Positions 53,480 through 62,838 of a DNA stretch of 64,000 nucleotides are shown one piece after another. Made by a program: the position numbers and the translations under genes. Origin of the DNA: Paenibacillus sp. Soil787 (GTDB lineage: Bacteria; Bacillota; Bacilli; Paenibacillales; NBRC-103111); contig NZ_LMSP01000046.1 in NCBI RefSeq assembly GCF_001429545.1, forward strand, positions 179,649 to 243,648, read 5' to 3'. The notes under the pieces are model-generated. The model searched no databases. It worked only from the letters and a program-made list of their open reading frames with translations, and was not told where the DNA came from. Position 1 is the stretch's first letter. The number at the start of each line of letters is the position of its first letter.

Positions 53480-55706
53480 CGTATTATGGAAAAGGATTTT
53501 ACTGACAGATTGGTCACAGCGTGTCACCGCAATTCTTACTGGTATTTACCTTTATCAATTTGTCATCTGGATCATGAAAGAGGATGGGCTATGGTTGCCA
53601 GAAACGGTCGCGTTTGTGACAGGAAGCCTCTTCATTGTAGCGGTTACATACCTTATACCGAACTTGCATCGCAGCTGGCGTTCCTTGATTCAATTCGGTT
53701 TGATAATATGGCTGCACGGCATTGGTATGAACTATCATTTTGTGGCGATTAAAGTGACAGGATGGCAAGCTGCGGTGAAATGGATTGCACTGAATGCAGG
53801 GCAGTTGGAACCGTACATTTGGTTTAGTTTAACTGCATGGATTACTTATTTATTTGCGATGTGGTCTATCCAATCGAGAATGCGTGTATTTGTCCTTATT
53901 TTTGTCAGTATTTTATTTTTTGCTATTCGTGATTCGTTCAGTGTGATCTTTTTGTGGCCGCAAGTTGCTATGGTCATATTTTGCGGATTCTCACTGTTGA
54001 TGGTGCAGCATTTTAGTCAACTGAAGAGGCGGGCACCGGTCATTTGGGAAACGATTACGGATTACCCGTCAACCCTTGTTGTTCCCGTTCTGTTGATTGT
54101 CGGTATCACTTTTCTAGTTGGTCTACTAGCCCCAACTGTGAATCCGATATTAACGGATCCCTACACTGCTTGGAAAGTAAGCCATGGTGAAGCTATTCCT
54201 CTACTTGGTAAAGGAGTCAGCGTCACGTCATCTTCAAACGCTGATGCTTCTTCCGGCTATAGTCGGGATGACAGCCGGCTCGGCGGCGGTTTTCGTTATG
54301 ATTATACGCCGGTTATGACCGTTGAAACGAGCAAGAGGACCTATTTCCGAGGTGAAACGAGATCGCTTTATAACGGAAAAGGCTGGGAGCTTAGCCCGAT
54401 GGAGCGTAAATTGCCAGTCAATCGAGTGAATGGCAATCCGCTGCCGCTAGATCCGCGATTTGATCTGTCGCTTTTGAAAACCAAAGAAGTGACACAAACG
54501 ATTGTCATGGATAGGGAGGAAGTTTTTCCCGTTTTATTCGGGGGATTCGCCATCCAGAAGATTGTTGAAGTGAATAAAGGCGAAAACCCGTTTCAACGTC
54601 TAATATGGTCTCCGCGCCAGTCTGAACTGCGTTATGTAGGAAGAAATAATTATCCTAAAGATTACACAATCGTTACCCAGGAACCTATCCTGGAAGAAGC
54701 GTTATTGCGAAAAGTCAAATCAGACTATACGAATCAACTGGAATGGGCGGAGTATCTTCAAGTACCTGCCGACCTTCCGGAACGAGTGAAGCAGCTGGCT
54801 GTAGAAATTACCAAGGCAGCGACGAACCCTTATGACAAAGCGAAAGCTATCGAGAAGTATTTATCCGATCATTATCCATATACGAATAATCCAGATGAAA
54901 GCAAGGGCAAGAGCAAGGATTTCGTAGACCGTTTCTTATTTGAAGTGAAGCAAGGGTATTGTGATTATTACTCATCGTCTATGGCAGTACTCGCCCGTTC
55001 TATTGGTCTTCCAACTCGTTGGGTGAAAGGTTATTCTTCAGGTACTTCACCGATACCAGCGGAAATTAGGGATTTAGGGATTTTGAGTCAACTGGGTTCT
55101 GAAACCGATGTGAATGGCGCAGGTACCTATACCGTTAGAAATTCAGACGCGCACTCTTGGGTTGAAGTGTATTTTGAAGGTTTTGGTTGGATCCCTTTTG
55201 AACCGACCTCAGGGTTCAAACTGCCGACTGTGTTCCCTGAGCAAACACCGCCACCTGTTGACCTATCAACGGGAAGTGACCCTGTTGCTTTGCCTGACGA
55301 AACGAAAGCAGCTCCGAGCTTTACTTGGTTGTGGTTGACATTAAGTGGTATAGCAGCTGCTGCGCTAATTGCAGTAGTTCTATTCTTTATCTTGAAAAGC
55401 GACTACCGGAGAGCATGGCGAACCCGCAGGAAGAAAAAGCAAGCCGTTAATTTTAATCAGAAAATCATCGTTGAATTCGAAAAACTGCTGCGGCTAAGCC
55501 GTCGCAAGGGTTACACGAGACATGAGCATGAAACCGTGCGGGAAGCGACGACAAGGTGGTCGAACCAAAGCAAGTGGATGAAAAAAGAGCTGGAAACAGT
55601 GCTCGAATTGTTTGAGCGCGCGAAGTACAGTCAGCAGAATTCCACTGAAGTCGACTACCAGACCGTTAGTCAATCTATTATTCGATTAAAAGAACAAATG
55701 AAATAG
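53472..55706 (+). CDS. Membrane transglutaminase-like protein (TgpA type)
   Basis: A 744-residue protein: several N-terminal helices (about 10-240), a long extracellular part with a transglutaminase core, one more helix near 615-640 and a DUF4129-like basic cytosolic tail. The Cys is C497 in [14 protein letters not shown], His H561 in [10 protein letters not shown]; the third position is E577 (WIPFEPT) where many family members have Asp. Probably modifies envelope proteins or peptides. Last gene of the MoxR-DUF58 operon. Confidence 0.9.
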   Translation: MPNVLWKRILLTDWSQRVTAILTGIYLYQFVIWIMKEDGLWLPETVAFVTGSLFIVAVTYLIPNLHRSWRSLIQFGLIIWLHGIGMNYHFVAIKVTGWQAAVKWIALNAGQLEPYIWFSLTAWITYLFAMWSIQSRMRVFVLIFVSILFFAIRDSFSVIFLWPQVAMVIFCGFSLLMVQHFSQLKRRAPVIWETITDYPSTLVVPVLLIVGITFLVGLLAPTVNPILTDPYTAWKVSHGEAIPLLGKGVSVTSSSNADASSGYSRDDSRLGGGFRYDYTPVMTVETSKRTYFRGETRSLYNGKGWELSPMERKLPVNRVNGNPLPLDPRFDLSLLKTKEVTQTIVMDREEVFPVLFGGFAIQKIVEVNKGENPFQRLIWSPRQSELRYVGRNNYPKDYTIVTQEPILEEALLRKVKSDYTNQLEWAEYLQVPADLPERVKQLAVEITKAATNPYDKAKAIEKYLSDHYPYTNNPDESKGKSKDFVDRFLFEVKQGYCDYYSSSMAVLARSIGLPTRWVKGYSSGTSPIPAEIRDLGILSQLGSETDVNGAGTYTVRNSDAHSWVEVYFEGFGWIPFEPTSGFKLPTVFPEQTPPPVDLSTGSDPVALPDETKAAPSFTWLWLTLSGIAAAALIAVVLFFILKSDYRRAWRTRRKKKQAVNFNQKIIVEFEKLLRLSRRKGYTRHEHETVREATTRWSNQSKWMKKELETVLELFERAKYSQQNSTEVDYQTVSQSIIRLKEQMK

Positions 55707-55712
55707 GACAAA

Positions 55713-55747
55713 GAAGCCACTCACCTTTCGAGGGGGTGGTTTTCCTA
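55713..55747 (+). terminator. Probable terminator of the MoxR-DUF58-transglutaminase operon
   Basis: A CCACTCACC/GGGGGTGG hairpin with a TTTT run. The ATG of the truncated esterase lies within three bases of it. Confidence 0.55.
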
Positions 55748-56271
55748 TGAGAGGAGAGGCGTATGGGCCCAAATACTGGACGTTTATTAGCGAAGAATTG
55801 CCTGCCTTAGCGCGATCATTTTTCCCGCTAGCTGAGGAAAGAGAATTGAATTATGTGGCAGGCTTGTCCATGGGTGGCTATGGCGCGATGAAGCTGGCAC
55901 TTTCACATCCGGACCGGTTTGCAGCAGCGGCAAGCTTATCGGGGGCATTAGATATATCTTACAGAGCATTGAATTTCCCTGACGATTTCAAACTGATTTA
56001 TGAAGATGTGTCCAAGATCAAAGGCAGCGAGAATGATTTGTTTTATTTGGCAGAGCAGCTGTCAGGCGCGACTAGACAATCCCCTAAGCTCTATCAATGC
56101 TGCGGTACGGAAGACTTCCTTTATGAAGATAATATTCGATTCCGAGATTATTGCCGCGAATTGGGCTTGAATCTGACCTATGAAGAAGAGCAAGGCGAAC
56201 ATGAGTGGGGCTATTGGGATCGTAAAATTCAAAACGTATTGAATTGGCTGCCGTTTCCAGCCCGTTCCTAG
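55747..56271 (+). pseudogene. 5'-truncated EstA/FGH-type esterase
   Basis: A 174-residue frame matching the C-terminal two-thirds of the tributyrin-esterase / S-formylglutathione-hydrolase family: [19 protein letters not shown], nucleophile Ser in GLSMGGYG, Asp in CGTEDFLY and His in GEHEWGYWD. Full-length members are near 255 residues; the first 75-80, with the HG oxyanion-hole strand, are missing. The frame begins directly at the preceding terminator, so it is likely a deletion remnant, although GAGGGGG and an ATG could still give a protein. Confidence 0.7.
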
Positions 56272-56389
56272 TGGGAAAATATGTTCTTTTCTTTTTGCAA
56301 CAAATGGATCACTATGGTATAGTTTCACGTATATAAAACGTAGTTCAAAGTCTCTCAGCTTTGCGAGGAAGCAGTTGGAGGTAATTTGT

Positions 56390-56884
56390 TTGCTGAAAAA
56401 GCTAGTGCCCAGACAATCTGTACATACGATCTACGATATTGATGCCAATCACCTATGGGGATTTGGTGTTCGCGGTATTATAACAGATCTCGATAATACA
56501 CTCGTAGGCGCACGAGATCCGCATGCGACTCCGGAGTTAATAGAGTGGCTGAATCGTTTGCAAAAAATGGGCTTCAAGGTCGTCATCGTGTCCAATAATA
56601 ACCATGGACGGGTTTCGGCCTTTGCGGAGCCGCTTGGCATTCCATTCATTCACCGGGCTAAGAAACCAACGAACGTTTCATTCCACAGAGCCATGAAGCT
56701 GCTTGGTACGAATGCGAGACAAACAGCTGTCATAGGTGATCAAATGTTAACAGACGTTCTTGGAGGCAATCGGATGGGGCTATACACGATCCTTGTACAA
56801 CCCATTTCAATTAAGGATGAGGGTTTTTTCACGAAAATCAATCGCCGTATTGAGAAATGGGCTTTAGCAAGGATGAAGAAATAG
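56390..56884 (+). CDS. yqeG: YqeG-family HAD phosphatase
   Basis: A 164-residue HAD-family protein. Nucleophile motif GIITDLDNTLVG, motif II VIVSNN, and GDQMLTDVLGGNRMGL at the end. The TTG at 56390 gives MLKKLVPRQSVHTIYDID, the usual N-terminus, and follows GGAGGT; the frame can be read from TTG 56375 but that lies in the RBS. First gene of the core cluster; substrate unknown, with some family members acting on phosphatidylglycerophosphate. Confidence 0.9.
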   Translation: MLKKLVPRQSVHTIYDIDANHLWGFGVRGIITDLDNTLVGARDPHATPELIEWLNRLQKMGFKVVIVSNNNHGRVSAFAEPLGIPFIHRAKKPTNVSFHRAMKLLGTNARQTAVIGDQMLTDVLGGNRMGLYTILVQPISIKDEGFFTKINRRIEKWALARMKK

Positions 56885-56892
56885 GAGGATTC

Positions 56893-58008
56893 ATGAGTAC
56901 AGAAACGATTAATCATTGTGCGGGATGCGGCGTATTGCTGCAAACGGAAGAAAAGGGCAAGCTGGGCTTTATCCCGGCTGAAGCGATGCAGAAGGAACCG
57001 GTTATTTGTCAACGCTGCTATCGCATCAAGCATTATAATGAATCTTCTAGTATCACTCTGCAGCAGGACGACTTCCTTAAATTACTTGGACATGTCGGTC
57101 AAACCAAAGCGCTAGTTGTGAAAATCGTAGATATTTTTGACTTTGAAGGCAGTATGATTAGCGGTCTTGCACGTTTTGTGGGTACGAATCCTGTTCTGTT
57201 AGTCGTAAACAAGATTGATTTGCTGCCTAAAGTGACGAACGCAAACAAGATTATTAACTGGGTACAGCGAAGAGCCAAGGAGGAGAACCTCAAGGTTGTT
57301 GATATCGTTCTTTGCAGCGCGAAGAAAAACATTGGCTTCGATCGTGTTATAACAGCTGTACAGGAATACCGCGGCAACATGGATGTCTATGTGGTCGGTG
57401 CAACGAATGTCGGTAAATCGACGCTCATTAATCGGTTAATCAGTGATTACAGTGATTTGGAGTCGGAGCTTACGACGTCACAGTACCCTGGTACAACACT
57501 TGATCTGGTCAAAATCCCACTGGATGATGGTCGGTTTATTGTGGATACACCAGGAATCGTGCACACTCATCGTTTAACTGAAGTCGTGAAAAAACGTGAT
57601 TTAGCTAGAATCATGCCAGACAAACCGCTTAAGCCGATGGTGTTTCAATTAAATGAAGCGCAAACGTTATTTTTTGGCGCCTTAGCTCGATTTGATTTTA
57701 TTAGCGGTGAACATCAATCATTCACTTGCTACACGTCCAATGCCATTCAAATTCATCGCACGAAGCTCGAAAAGGCTGATGATTTGTATGTAGAACATAA
57801 AGGTGTCATGCTTGCGCCACCAAACCTAGCGGACTTGGACGAGCTGCCTAAGCTTGTGAAGCATCCGCTGCATATTCCGAAGGGGAAACAGATGGATGTG
57901 CTGATCTCTGGTTTAGGCTGGATTAAAGTGAATAGCTTAGCTGGAGCTCAGCTTGCCGTTCATGCGCCGAAGGGGATTAAGGTTATCACGCGTGAGTCGT
58001 TGATTTAG
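56893..58008 (+). CDS. yqeH: Ribosome-assembly GTPase YqeH
   Basis: A 371-residue circularly permuted GTPase. N-terminal zinc finger (CAGCG and CQRCY, about 7-50), G4 NKID, then G1 GATNVGKSTLINRL and G3 DTPG, so the order is G4-G5-G1-G2-G3 as expected. It takes part in 30S assembly. ATG 56893 follows GGAGG; earlier frame positions lie in yqeG. Confidence 0.94.
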   Translation: MSTETINHCAGCGVLLQTEEKGKLGFIPAEAMQKEPVICQRCYRIKHYNESSSITLQQDDFLKLLGHVGQTKALVVKIVDIFDFEGSMISGLARFVGTNPVLLVVNKIDLLPKVTNANKIINWVQRRAKEENLKVVDIVLCSAKKNIGFDRVITAVQEYRGNMDVYVVGATNVGKSTLINRLISDYSDLESELTTSQYPGTTLDLVKIPLDDGRFIVDTPGIVHTHRLTEVVKKRDLARIMPDKPLKPMVFQLNEAQTLFFGALARFDFISGEHQSFTCYTSNAIQIHRTKLEKADDLYVEHKGVMLAPPNLADLDELPKLVKHPLHIPKGKQMDVLISGLGWIKVNSLAGAQLAVHAPKGIKVITRESLI

Positions 58009-58025
58009 GGGGACAAGTGGAGAAC

Positions 58026-58886
58026 ATGGAGAAAATCCGGACGATTGATAGTCATACCATTCTATACGGGGTTTTCGGCGATCCAATACGGCATTCCCGT
58101 TCCCCGATTATGTTGAATCGGGCTTTTCAGGAAGCGGGCATTAACGCAGTTTACGCTGCTTTCCACGTTCGTCCTGATGAACTAGGGGAAGCTGTTCGCG
58201 GGATACGGGCATTAGGATATCGAGGTATCAACGTAACGATTCCGCATAAGGTGGAAGTTATGCAGTACTTGGATGAAATCGATGAAGGGGCTAGGATCGT
58301 TGGGGCGGTGAATACCATCGTTAATGAAGCTGGCAAGCTCATCGGTTACAATACGGACGGTATTGGCTATGTGCGATCGCTCAAGGAAGAGACGGGTATT
58401 GAACTGAAGGGGAAAAGCGTTCTTCTCCTTGGGGCTGGTGGAGCTGCCAGGGGCGTTGCCTATGCGCTTGCCAAAGAAGGAGCTCGCCGTATCTATATCG
58501 CGAATCGTACCAAAGAACGCGCCTTGGAGCTTGCTGATACGATTAGCAGCTACACGGAGGCGATTGGACTTGGCATAGACGAGCTAGGACCTATTGTAGA
58601 TGAGGTCCAATTCGTTCTGAATACAACTTCGGCCGGTATGCATCCTCATGTTGATGAAGTTCCGTTACCGCTTGAACTTCTACGTTCGCATCATCTGGTC
58701 AGCGATCTCATTTATAATCCGCGAATTACAAGATTTCTTCGTGAAGCGGAAGCAAGAGGAGCCCGCATACATGGCGGACTCGGTATGTTTATTTATCAAG
58801 GTGCTTTTGCCTTTGAATATTGGACTGGCACCCCTGCGCCCGTTGCGGCCATGAGACAGGTGGTAGAACAGTCTTTAACTGAATAA
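58026..58886 (+). CDS. aroE: Shikimate dehydrogenase
   Basis: A 286-residue enzyme reducing 3-dehydroshikimate with NADPH. Substrate site YGVFGDPIRHSRSP, catalytic Lys in NVTIPHKVEVM, Asn/Asp in NTDGIGYV, and nucleotide site LLGAGGAARGVAYAL. ATG 58026 has GGAG three bases upstream; a GTG at 58017 with GGGGGA is nearly as good. Part of the yqe cluster. Confidence 0.94.
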   Translation: MEKIRTIDSHTILYGVFGDPIRHSRSPIMLNRAFQEAGINAVYAAFHVRPDELGEAVRGIRALGYRGINVTIPHKVEVMQYLDEIDEGARIVGAVNTIVNEAGKLIGYNTDGIGYVRSLKEETGIELKGKSVLLLGAGGAARGVAYALAKEGARRIYIANRTKERALELADTISSYTEAIGLGIDELGPIVDEVQFVLNTTSAGMHPHVDEVPLPLELLRSHHLVSDLIYNPRITRFLREAEARGARIHGGLGMFIYQGAFAFEYWTGTPAPVAAMRQVVEQSLTE

Positions 58887-58906
58887 GAATGAATAGAGGG
58901 ACATCC

Positions 58907-59200
58907 ATGTTAACAGGCAAACAGAAACGTTACTTGCGCTCAATGGCGCACCATTTAGATCCGATCTTCCAAGTAGGTAAAGGCGGCGTGAACGATCATT
59001 TAATCCGTCACATTCAAGAAGCTTTGGAAGTTCGTGAATTGATTAAAATTACTGTGCTCAACAATAGTGGAGAAGACCGCGACGAGGTCGGCACTGAATT
59101 ATCCGAAAAGTCTGGCGCAGAGCTCGTGCAGGTTATCGGTAAAATCGTCGTGCTTTACAAAGAATCGCGTGACAAGAAGAAGATTGAACTGCCGCGCTAA
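58907..59200 (+). CDS. yhbY: YhbY-family RNA-binding (CRM domain) protein
   Basis: A 97-residue CRM-domain protein associated with the large ribosomal subunit. LTGKQKRYLRSMAHHLDP start and VGKGGVNDHLI, with the GxxG loop. ATG 58907 follows AGAGGGAC; the in-frame ATG at 58889 is inside the RBS. Sits in its usual place between aroE and nadD. Confidence 0.93.
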   Translation: MLTGKQKRYLRSMAHHLDPIFQVGKGGVNDHLIRHIQEALEVRELIKITVLNNSGEDRDEVGTELSEKSGAELVQVIGKIVVLYKESRDKKKIELPR

Positions 59201-59212
59201 AGAGGTGGATAT

Positions 59213-59800
59213 ATGCTTGTCGGAATAATGGGTGGCACCTTCGACCCTATCCACAGCGGTCATCTGATCGCGGCGGAAAGAGCGAGGGTGGAAGCAGATC
59301 TCGCCGAAGTGTGGTTGATGCCGGCAAATGTGCCGCCGCATAAGCCAAATGCGCCGAAAGCAACGACGGAGCAGCGCTGGGAGATGGTTTGTCTTGCTGC
59401 GGAAGGCAATCCTTTTTTTCGTCCAGTTGATATCGAAATCAGCAAAGGCGGCGTATCATATAGTATCGATACGATTGAGCTGCTCACCAAGGAATATCCA
59501 GGTACGGAATTTGCTTATATTATAGGTGCCGATATGGTTCAATTTTTGCCGCAGTGGCATCGCATTGATGACATCGTGCGGCATATTCGCTTTATTGGAT
59601 TAGCTAGACCTGGCTATGAACTTGATATGTCACATATGCCTATTAACATTCGTAATCGTGTAACGATTGTACCGATGCCGCTTGTTGAAATTTCGTCAAC
59701 AGCTATTCGAAAGGAACGGCAAAGGAACGGTTCTGTCCGTTACCTTGTCCCAGACTCGGTGAATCTTTATATGGAGGTGAACCGGTTGTATGAATCGTGA
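59213..59800 (+). CDS. nadD: Nicotinate-mononucleotide adenylyltransferase
   Basis: A 195-residue enzyme joining ATP and nicotinate mononucleotide in NAD synthesis. GIMGGTFDPIHSGHLIAAE contains the nucleotidyltransferase HxGH motif; PANVPPHK and ISSTAIR are the substrate and second ATP motifs. RBS AGAGGTGG. Overlaps yqeK by 11 bp. Confidence 0.95.
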   Translation: MLVGIMGGTFDPIHSGHLIAAERARVEADLAEVWLMPANVPPHKPNAPKATTEQRWEMVCLAAEGNPFFRPVDIEISKGGVSYSIDTIELLTKEYPGTEFAYIIGADMVQFLPQWHRIDDIVRHIRFIGLARPGYELDMSHMPINIRNRVTIVPMPLVEISSTAIRKERQRNGSVRYLVPDSVNLYMEVNRLYES

Positions 59801-60356
59801 AGAACTGATAACGGCGGTAAAGGAACAAATGCCTGAACGACGCTGGCTGCATACACTCGGTGTCATGGAAACTAGCATCATTTTGGCGAAGCGTTTTGGT
59901 GGAGACCCGGTCAAAGCTGAACTGGCGGCTATTTTACACGATTATTGCAAGTATTGGCCCATTCAGGAGCAAGCTAAGATTATCCGCGAGAACGGATTGC
60001 CCCAGGACTTACTGGACTATGAGAAGGAGCTATGGCATTCGCATGCTGGTGCTTTTATCGCTAAGGAGCAATTTGGCATCCATGATGAGGAGATACTGGA
60101 TGCAATCCGGTATCACACCTCCGGTCGTGTTCAGATGACATTAATGGACAAAATCGTATGCTTAGCAGATTATATGGAGCCTGGACGTGATTTTCCGGGT
60201 GTTGATCTCATTCGCGAACTCGCTAAGCGAAGCCTAGAGAAGGCGCTGGTCGCTGGTTTTGATTCCACGATTAGCTTTTTAATTGCCAAAGGCAAACGGA
60301 TTTATCCGCTTACTATTTTGACTCGAAACGATTTGATTACACAATTAAACACATAA
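59790..60356 (+). CDS. yqeK: YqeK HD-domain hydrolase
   Basis: A 188-residue HD-superfamily protein; HDYCKYW holds the HD pair and HTLGVMETS the first metal His. YqeK proteins hydrolyse diadenosine tetraphosphate symmetrically. Usual partner of nadD, which it overlaps; RBS AGGTGAACC is inside nadD. Confidence 0.93.
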   Translation: MNREELITAVKEQMPERRWLHTLGVMETSIILAKRFGGDPVKAELAAILHDYCKYWPIQEQAKIIRENGLPQDLLDYEKELWHSHAGAFIAKEQFGIHDEEILDAIRYHTSGRVQMTLMDKIVCLADYMEPGRDFPGVDLIRELAKRSLEKALVAGFDSTISFLIAKGKRIYPLTILTRNDLITQLNT

Positions 60357-60374
60357 ACCTTGGAGGATGATTGA

Positions 60375-60722
60375 ATGAGTAAAAACCCAGAAGAAGTTTT
60401 GGCTTTTGTTGTTGAGGCTGCTGAAGATAAAAAAGCGGCAGAGGTGGTAACCCTGAACTTGAAAGGCGTGTCCTTAATCGCCGATTATTTTGTTATTTGT
60501 CACGGGAATTCCGAAACACAAGTGCAAGCGATTGCCGGCGAAGCTAGAAAGAAAGCGCATGAGCACGGCGTTAATATCAGAGGCTACGAAGGTATTGATA
60601 CAGCAAGATGGGTTCTGCTTGATCTAGGGGATGTTGTTCTTCATGTCTTCCACCGCGATGATCGTGAATATTATAATATCGAAAGACTTTGGTCCGATGC
60701 CAAAGTTGTGGAGCGCGTATGA
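60375..60722 (+). CDS. rsfS: Ribosomal silencing factor RsfS
   Basis: A 115-residue DUF143 protein that binds L14 on the 50S subunit and blocks joining with 30S in starvation. Key segments LIADYFVICHGNSETQVQAI and IDTARWVLLDLGDVVLHVF. RBS TTGGAGG. The stop overlaps the next start (ATGA). Confidence 0.94.
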   Translation: MSKNPEEVLAFVVEAAEDKKAAEVVTLNLKGVSLIADYFVICHGNSETQVQAIAGEARKKAHEHGVNIRGYEGIDTARWVLLDLGDVVLHVFHRDDREYYNIERLWSDAKVVERV

Positions 60723-61612
60723 GAATGGAAGCAGGATCCCTTGGTACCCTTGAGGTAGCGAGGGAGGTTCCTCCTAATGGTTATTTCCTTACAGACGGCC
60801 AGCAGGATGTTCTTCTGCCTTATGCAGAAATCGTAGGCAAGATTGGGCCCGGTGATCAAGTTGAAGCGTTCTTGTTCCACGATACGCAGGATCGATTGAT
60901 GGCTACAATGAAACGTCCACTTCTTCTCATGGGTAAAGTAGGGCTTCTGGAAGTTGTCGATATTCACCCTAGATTTGGATATTTTCTGGAAATGGGACTG
61001 GGTCGCAACTTATTGCTTCCTTACCGACATGTGCCGGAGCTCGAAGAGCTGCGTCCTCAAGTAGGGGATAAAGTCTTTGCAACATTAGCTCATGATCGAC
61101 AAGGACGTTTGATTGCTAAGCTGGCTCTAGAGGAGGATCTGGCTCCTCTTTGCGTTCGTGCACCCTCGAGTTGGAGTAATCAATGGGTCAAAGCACGTGT
61201 GTACAGACCGCTGCAAATTGGTACCTTTGTCATTTGCGAAGCAGGAGTCCTTGGCTACGGTGTTATTGGACTAATCGCTGCTCCAGAACGGACACGCTTG
61301 CTGCGTGTAGGTGAGTTAGTTGAAGTACGAGTCGCCTTCGTCCGAGAAGAGGATGGGCGGGTCAATCTATCGATGCGGCTTCGGAAGGAGAAAGGGCGCG
61401 ATGAAGATTCAGAGCGCATTTTGAGTGTTCTTCAAGAACGGCCTGGCAATGCGATGCCATTTTCGGATAAAACGTCAGCAGATGTCATCAAGGATCGATT
61501 TGGCCTAAGTAAAGCGGCTTTCAAACGCGCATTAGGCAAGCTTATGAAGGACGGGCTCATTTATCAGGAAGATGATTGGACCTATCTGAAGCAAGAGGAG
61601 ACTCAAGGTTAA
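60719..61612 (+). CDS. CvfB-type S1 RNA-binding protein
   Basis: A 297-residue protein with S1-like beta barrels (about 5-65, 70-140 and 150-225: GYFLTDGQQDVLLPYAE, GYFLEMGLGRNLLLPYR and ELVEVRVAFVREEDGRVNLS) and a C-terminal winged helix (VIKDRFGLSKAAFKRALGKL). Matches the YitL/CvfB family that binds RNA. ATG 60719 overlaps the rsfS stop. Its insertion between rsfS and yqeM differs from Bacillus subtilis. Confidence 0.88.
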   Translation: MRMEAGSLGTLEVAREVPPNGYFLTDGQQDVLLPYAEIVGKIGPGDQVEAFLFHDTQDRLMATMKRPLLLMGKVGLLEVVDIHPRFGYFLEMGLGRNLLLPYRHVPELEELRPQVGDKVFATLAHDRQGRLIAKLALEEDLAPLCVRAPSSWSNQWVKARVYRPLQIGTFVICEAGVLGYGVIGLIAAPERTRLLRVGELVEVRVAFVREEDGRVNLSMRLRKEKGRDEDSERILSVLQERPGNAMPFSDKTSADVIKDRFGLSKAAFKRALGKLMKDGLIYQEDDWTYLKQEETQG

Positions 61613-61613
61613 G

Positions 61614-62372
61614 ATGAGTTATGAAAAATTCGCGTACACCTATGATCGTTTGATGAATAGCATGCCGTATGAAGATTGGCTTCGTTTCGTTAAAGAAAGC
61701 TTCAATCGATTTGGTATGAAACCATCTACGATTGTTGATTTGGGCTGTGGTACCGGGAATTTGACGATTCCTTTAGCCATGGAAGGGTACCAGCTGACAG
61801 GTATCGATTTATCTGAAGACATGCTGGCAGTCGCCGAGCAAAAGACGGGGGAGCTAAGAAGCCAGCTGCGCGGTGGAGCCATTCATTGGGTACAACAGGA
61901 TCTGCGTGAATGGGACCTCGGTGAACAAGTAGATGTCGCGCTTTCGATCTGTGACAGTCTCAACTATTTGTTAGAGGAAGAAGATATCGTGGATGCTTTC
62001 CGCCAAACCTTTGAGGGGCTTAAGCCAGGCGGTCTTTTCCTTTTCGATGTGCATACACCTGAGCAGTTGTTCGCTTATGCAGACTCTCAGCCTTTTTTCC
62101 TGAATGAAGAAGATGTTGCCTACATATGGACAAGCGAGTTGGATGTAGAAAGAGTGCAGATTGAGCACGAGTTGACCATATTTGTCAAAGATAGCGGCAT
62201 GAATACTTTCCGACGCATCGATGAAACTCATCAGCAGCGAGCTTATTCTTTGCAATGGCTTAAGGACATGCTGCTTGCTGCTGGCTTCACTGAGGTGCAT
62301 ATGGCTGCCGACTTTACTTGGGAGCAACCTACCTTTATGACGGAGCGAGCTTTCTTTATTGCAAAGAAATAA
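61614..62372 (+). CDS. Class I SAM-dependent methyltransferase (YqeM-like)
   Basis: A 252-residue methyltransferase. SAM motif IVDLGCGTGNLTIPLA at about 40-55, motif II GIDLSEDMLAVAEQK, motif IV ALSICDSLNYL. It begins MSYEKFAYTYDRLM as in YqeM proteins of the cluster. Two bases after the previous stop. Target unknown. Confidence 0.88.
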   Translation: MSYEKFAYTYDRLMNSMPYEDWLRFVKESFNRFGMKPSTIVDLGCGTGNLTIPLAMEGYQLTGIDLSEDMLAVAEQKTGELRSQLRGGAIHWVQQDLREWDLGEQVDVALSICDSLNYLLEEEDIVDAFRQTFEGLKPGGLFLFDVHTPEQLFAYADSQPFFLNEEDVAYIWTSELDVERVQIEHELTIFVKDSGMNTFRRIDETHQQRAYSLQWLKDMLLAAGFTEVHMAADFTWEQPTFMTERAFFIAKK

Positions 62373-62394
62373 CGACAATGAAGTCCATTGCGGC

Positions 62395-62424
62395 TTGACA
62401 GTGCGGCATTATTTTACATATAAT
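62395..62424 (+). promoter_or_regulatory. Sigma-A promoter of the leuS leader
   Basis: TTGACA at 62395-62400 and TATAAT at 62419-62424, both perfect, 18 bp apart. Transcription would start near 62431. Confidence 0.85.
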
Positions 62425-62439
62425 CAAAGCTAATTAGAT

Positions 62440-62778
62440 TAAAGCTTAGAAGAGGATTAGTAACTTGTACAGCATCTCTCAGAGAGCCGGATGTAGGGTG
62501 GAAGCCGGTAGATGTCAGTCTTGTGAACTCGCCTTGGAGCTAGAAGGTGAATCGCCATTTAAAGCGGAGAGACTTTGAGCAAAGCTCGAAGATCCCAAAG
62601 CGGATTGAACTTTGAACTACGTTCAAAGATCCCTATAAATGGTGCTAGCCGGATCGTCTCACCCGCGTTAAGGGGCAGAGTGAACACAGGCAAAGAATGC
62701 CCTCGTGTTAACTAGGGTGGTACCACGGGAATTTAACCTCTCGTCCCTAGCGATATCCGCTAGCGATGAGGGGTTTTT
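62440..62778 (+). promoter_or_regulatory. T-box riboswitch upstream of leuS
   Basis: The leader contains the AGAGAGCC region, a specifier loop GTGAACTC giving the Leu codon CTC (62528-62530), the T-box sequence AGGGTGGTACCACGGG (from 62714) and a terminator, CCTCTCGTC...CGCTAGCGATGAGGGG, then TTTTTT (62737-62778). Uncharged tRNA-Leu would favour the antiterminator and raise leuS expression. A larger than minimal insert lies between stem I and the T-box. Confidence 0.93.
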
Positions 62779-62838
62779 TGGCGCTTAAAGCGCTTTGAAT
62801 CATGAAGAGGATGGCTGTACACAGGGAGGATTTTGCAC

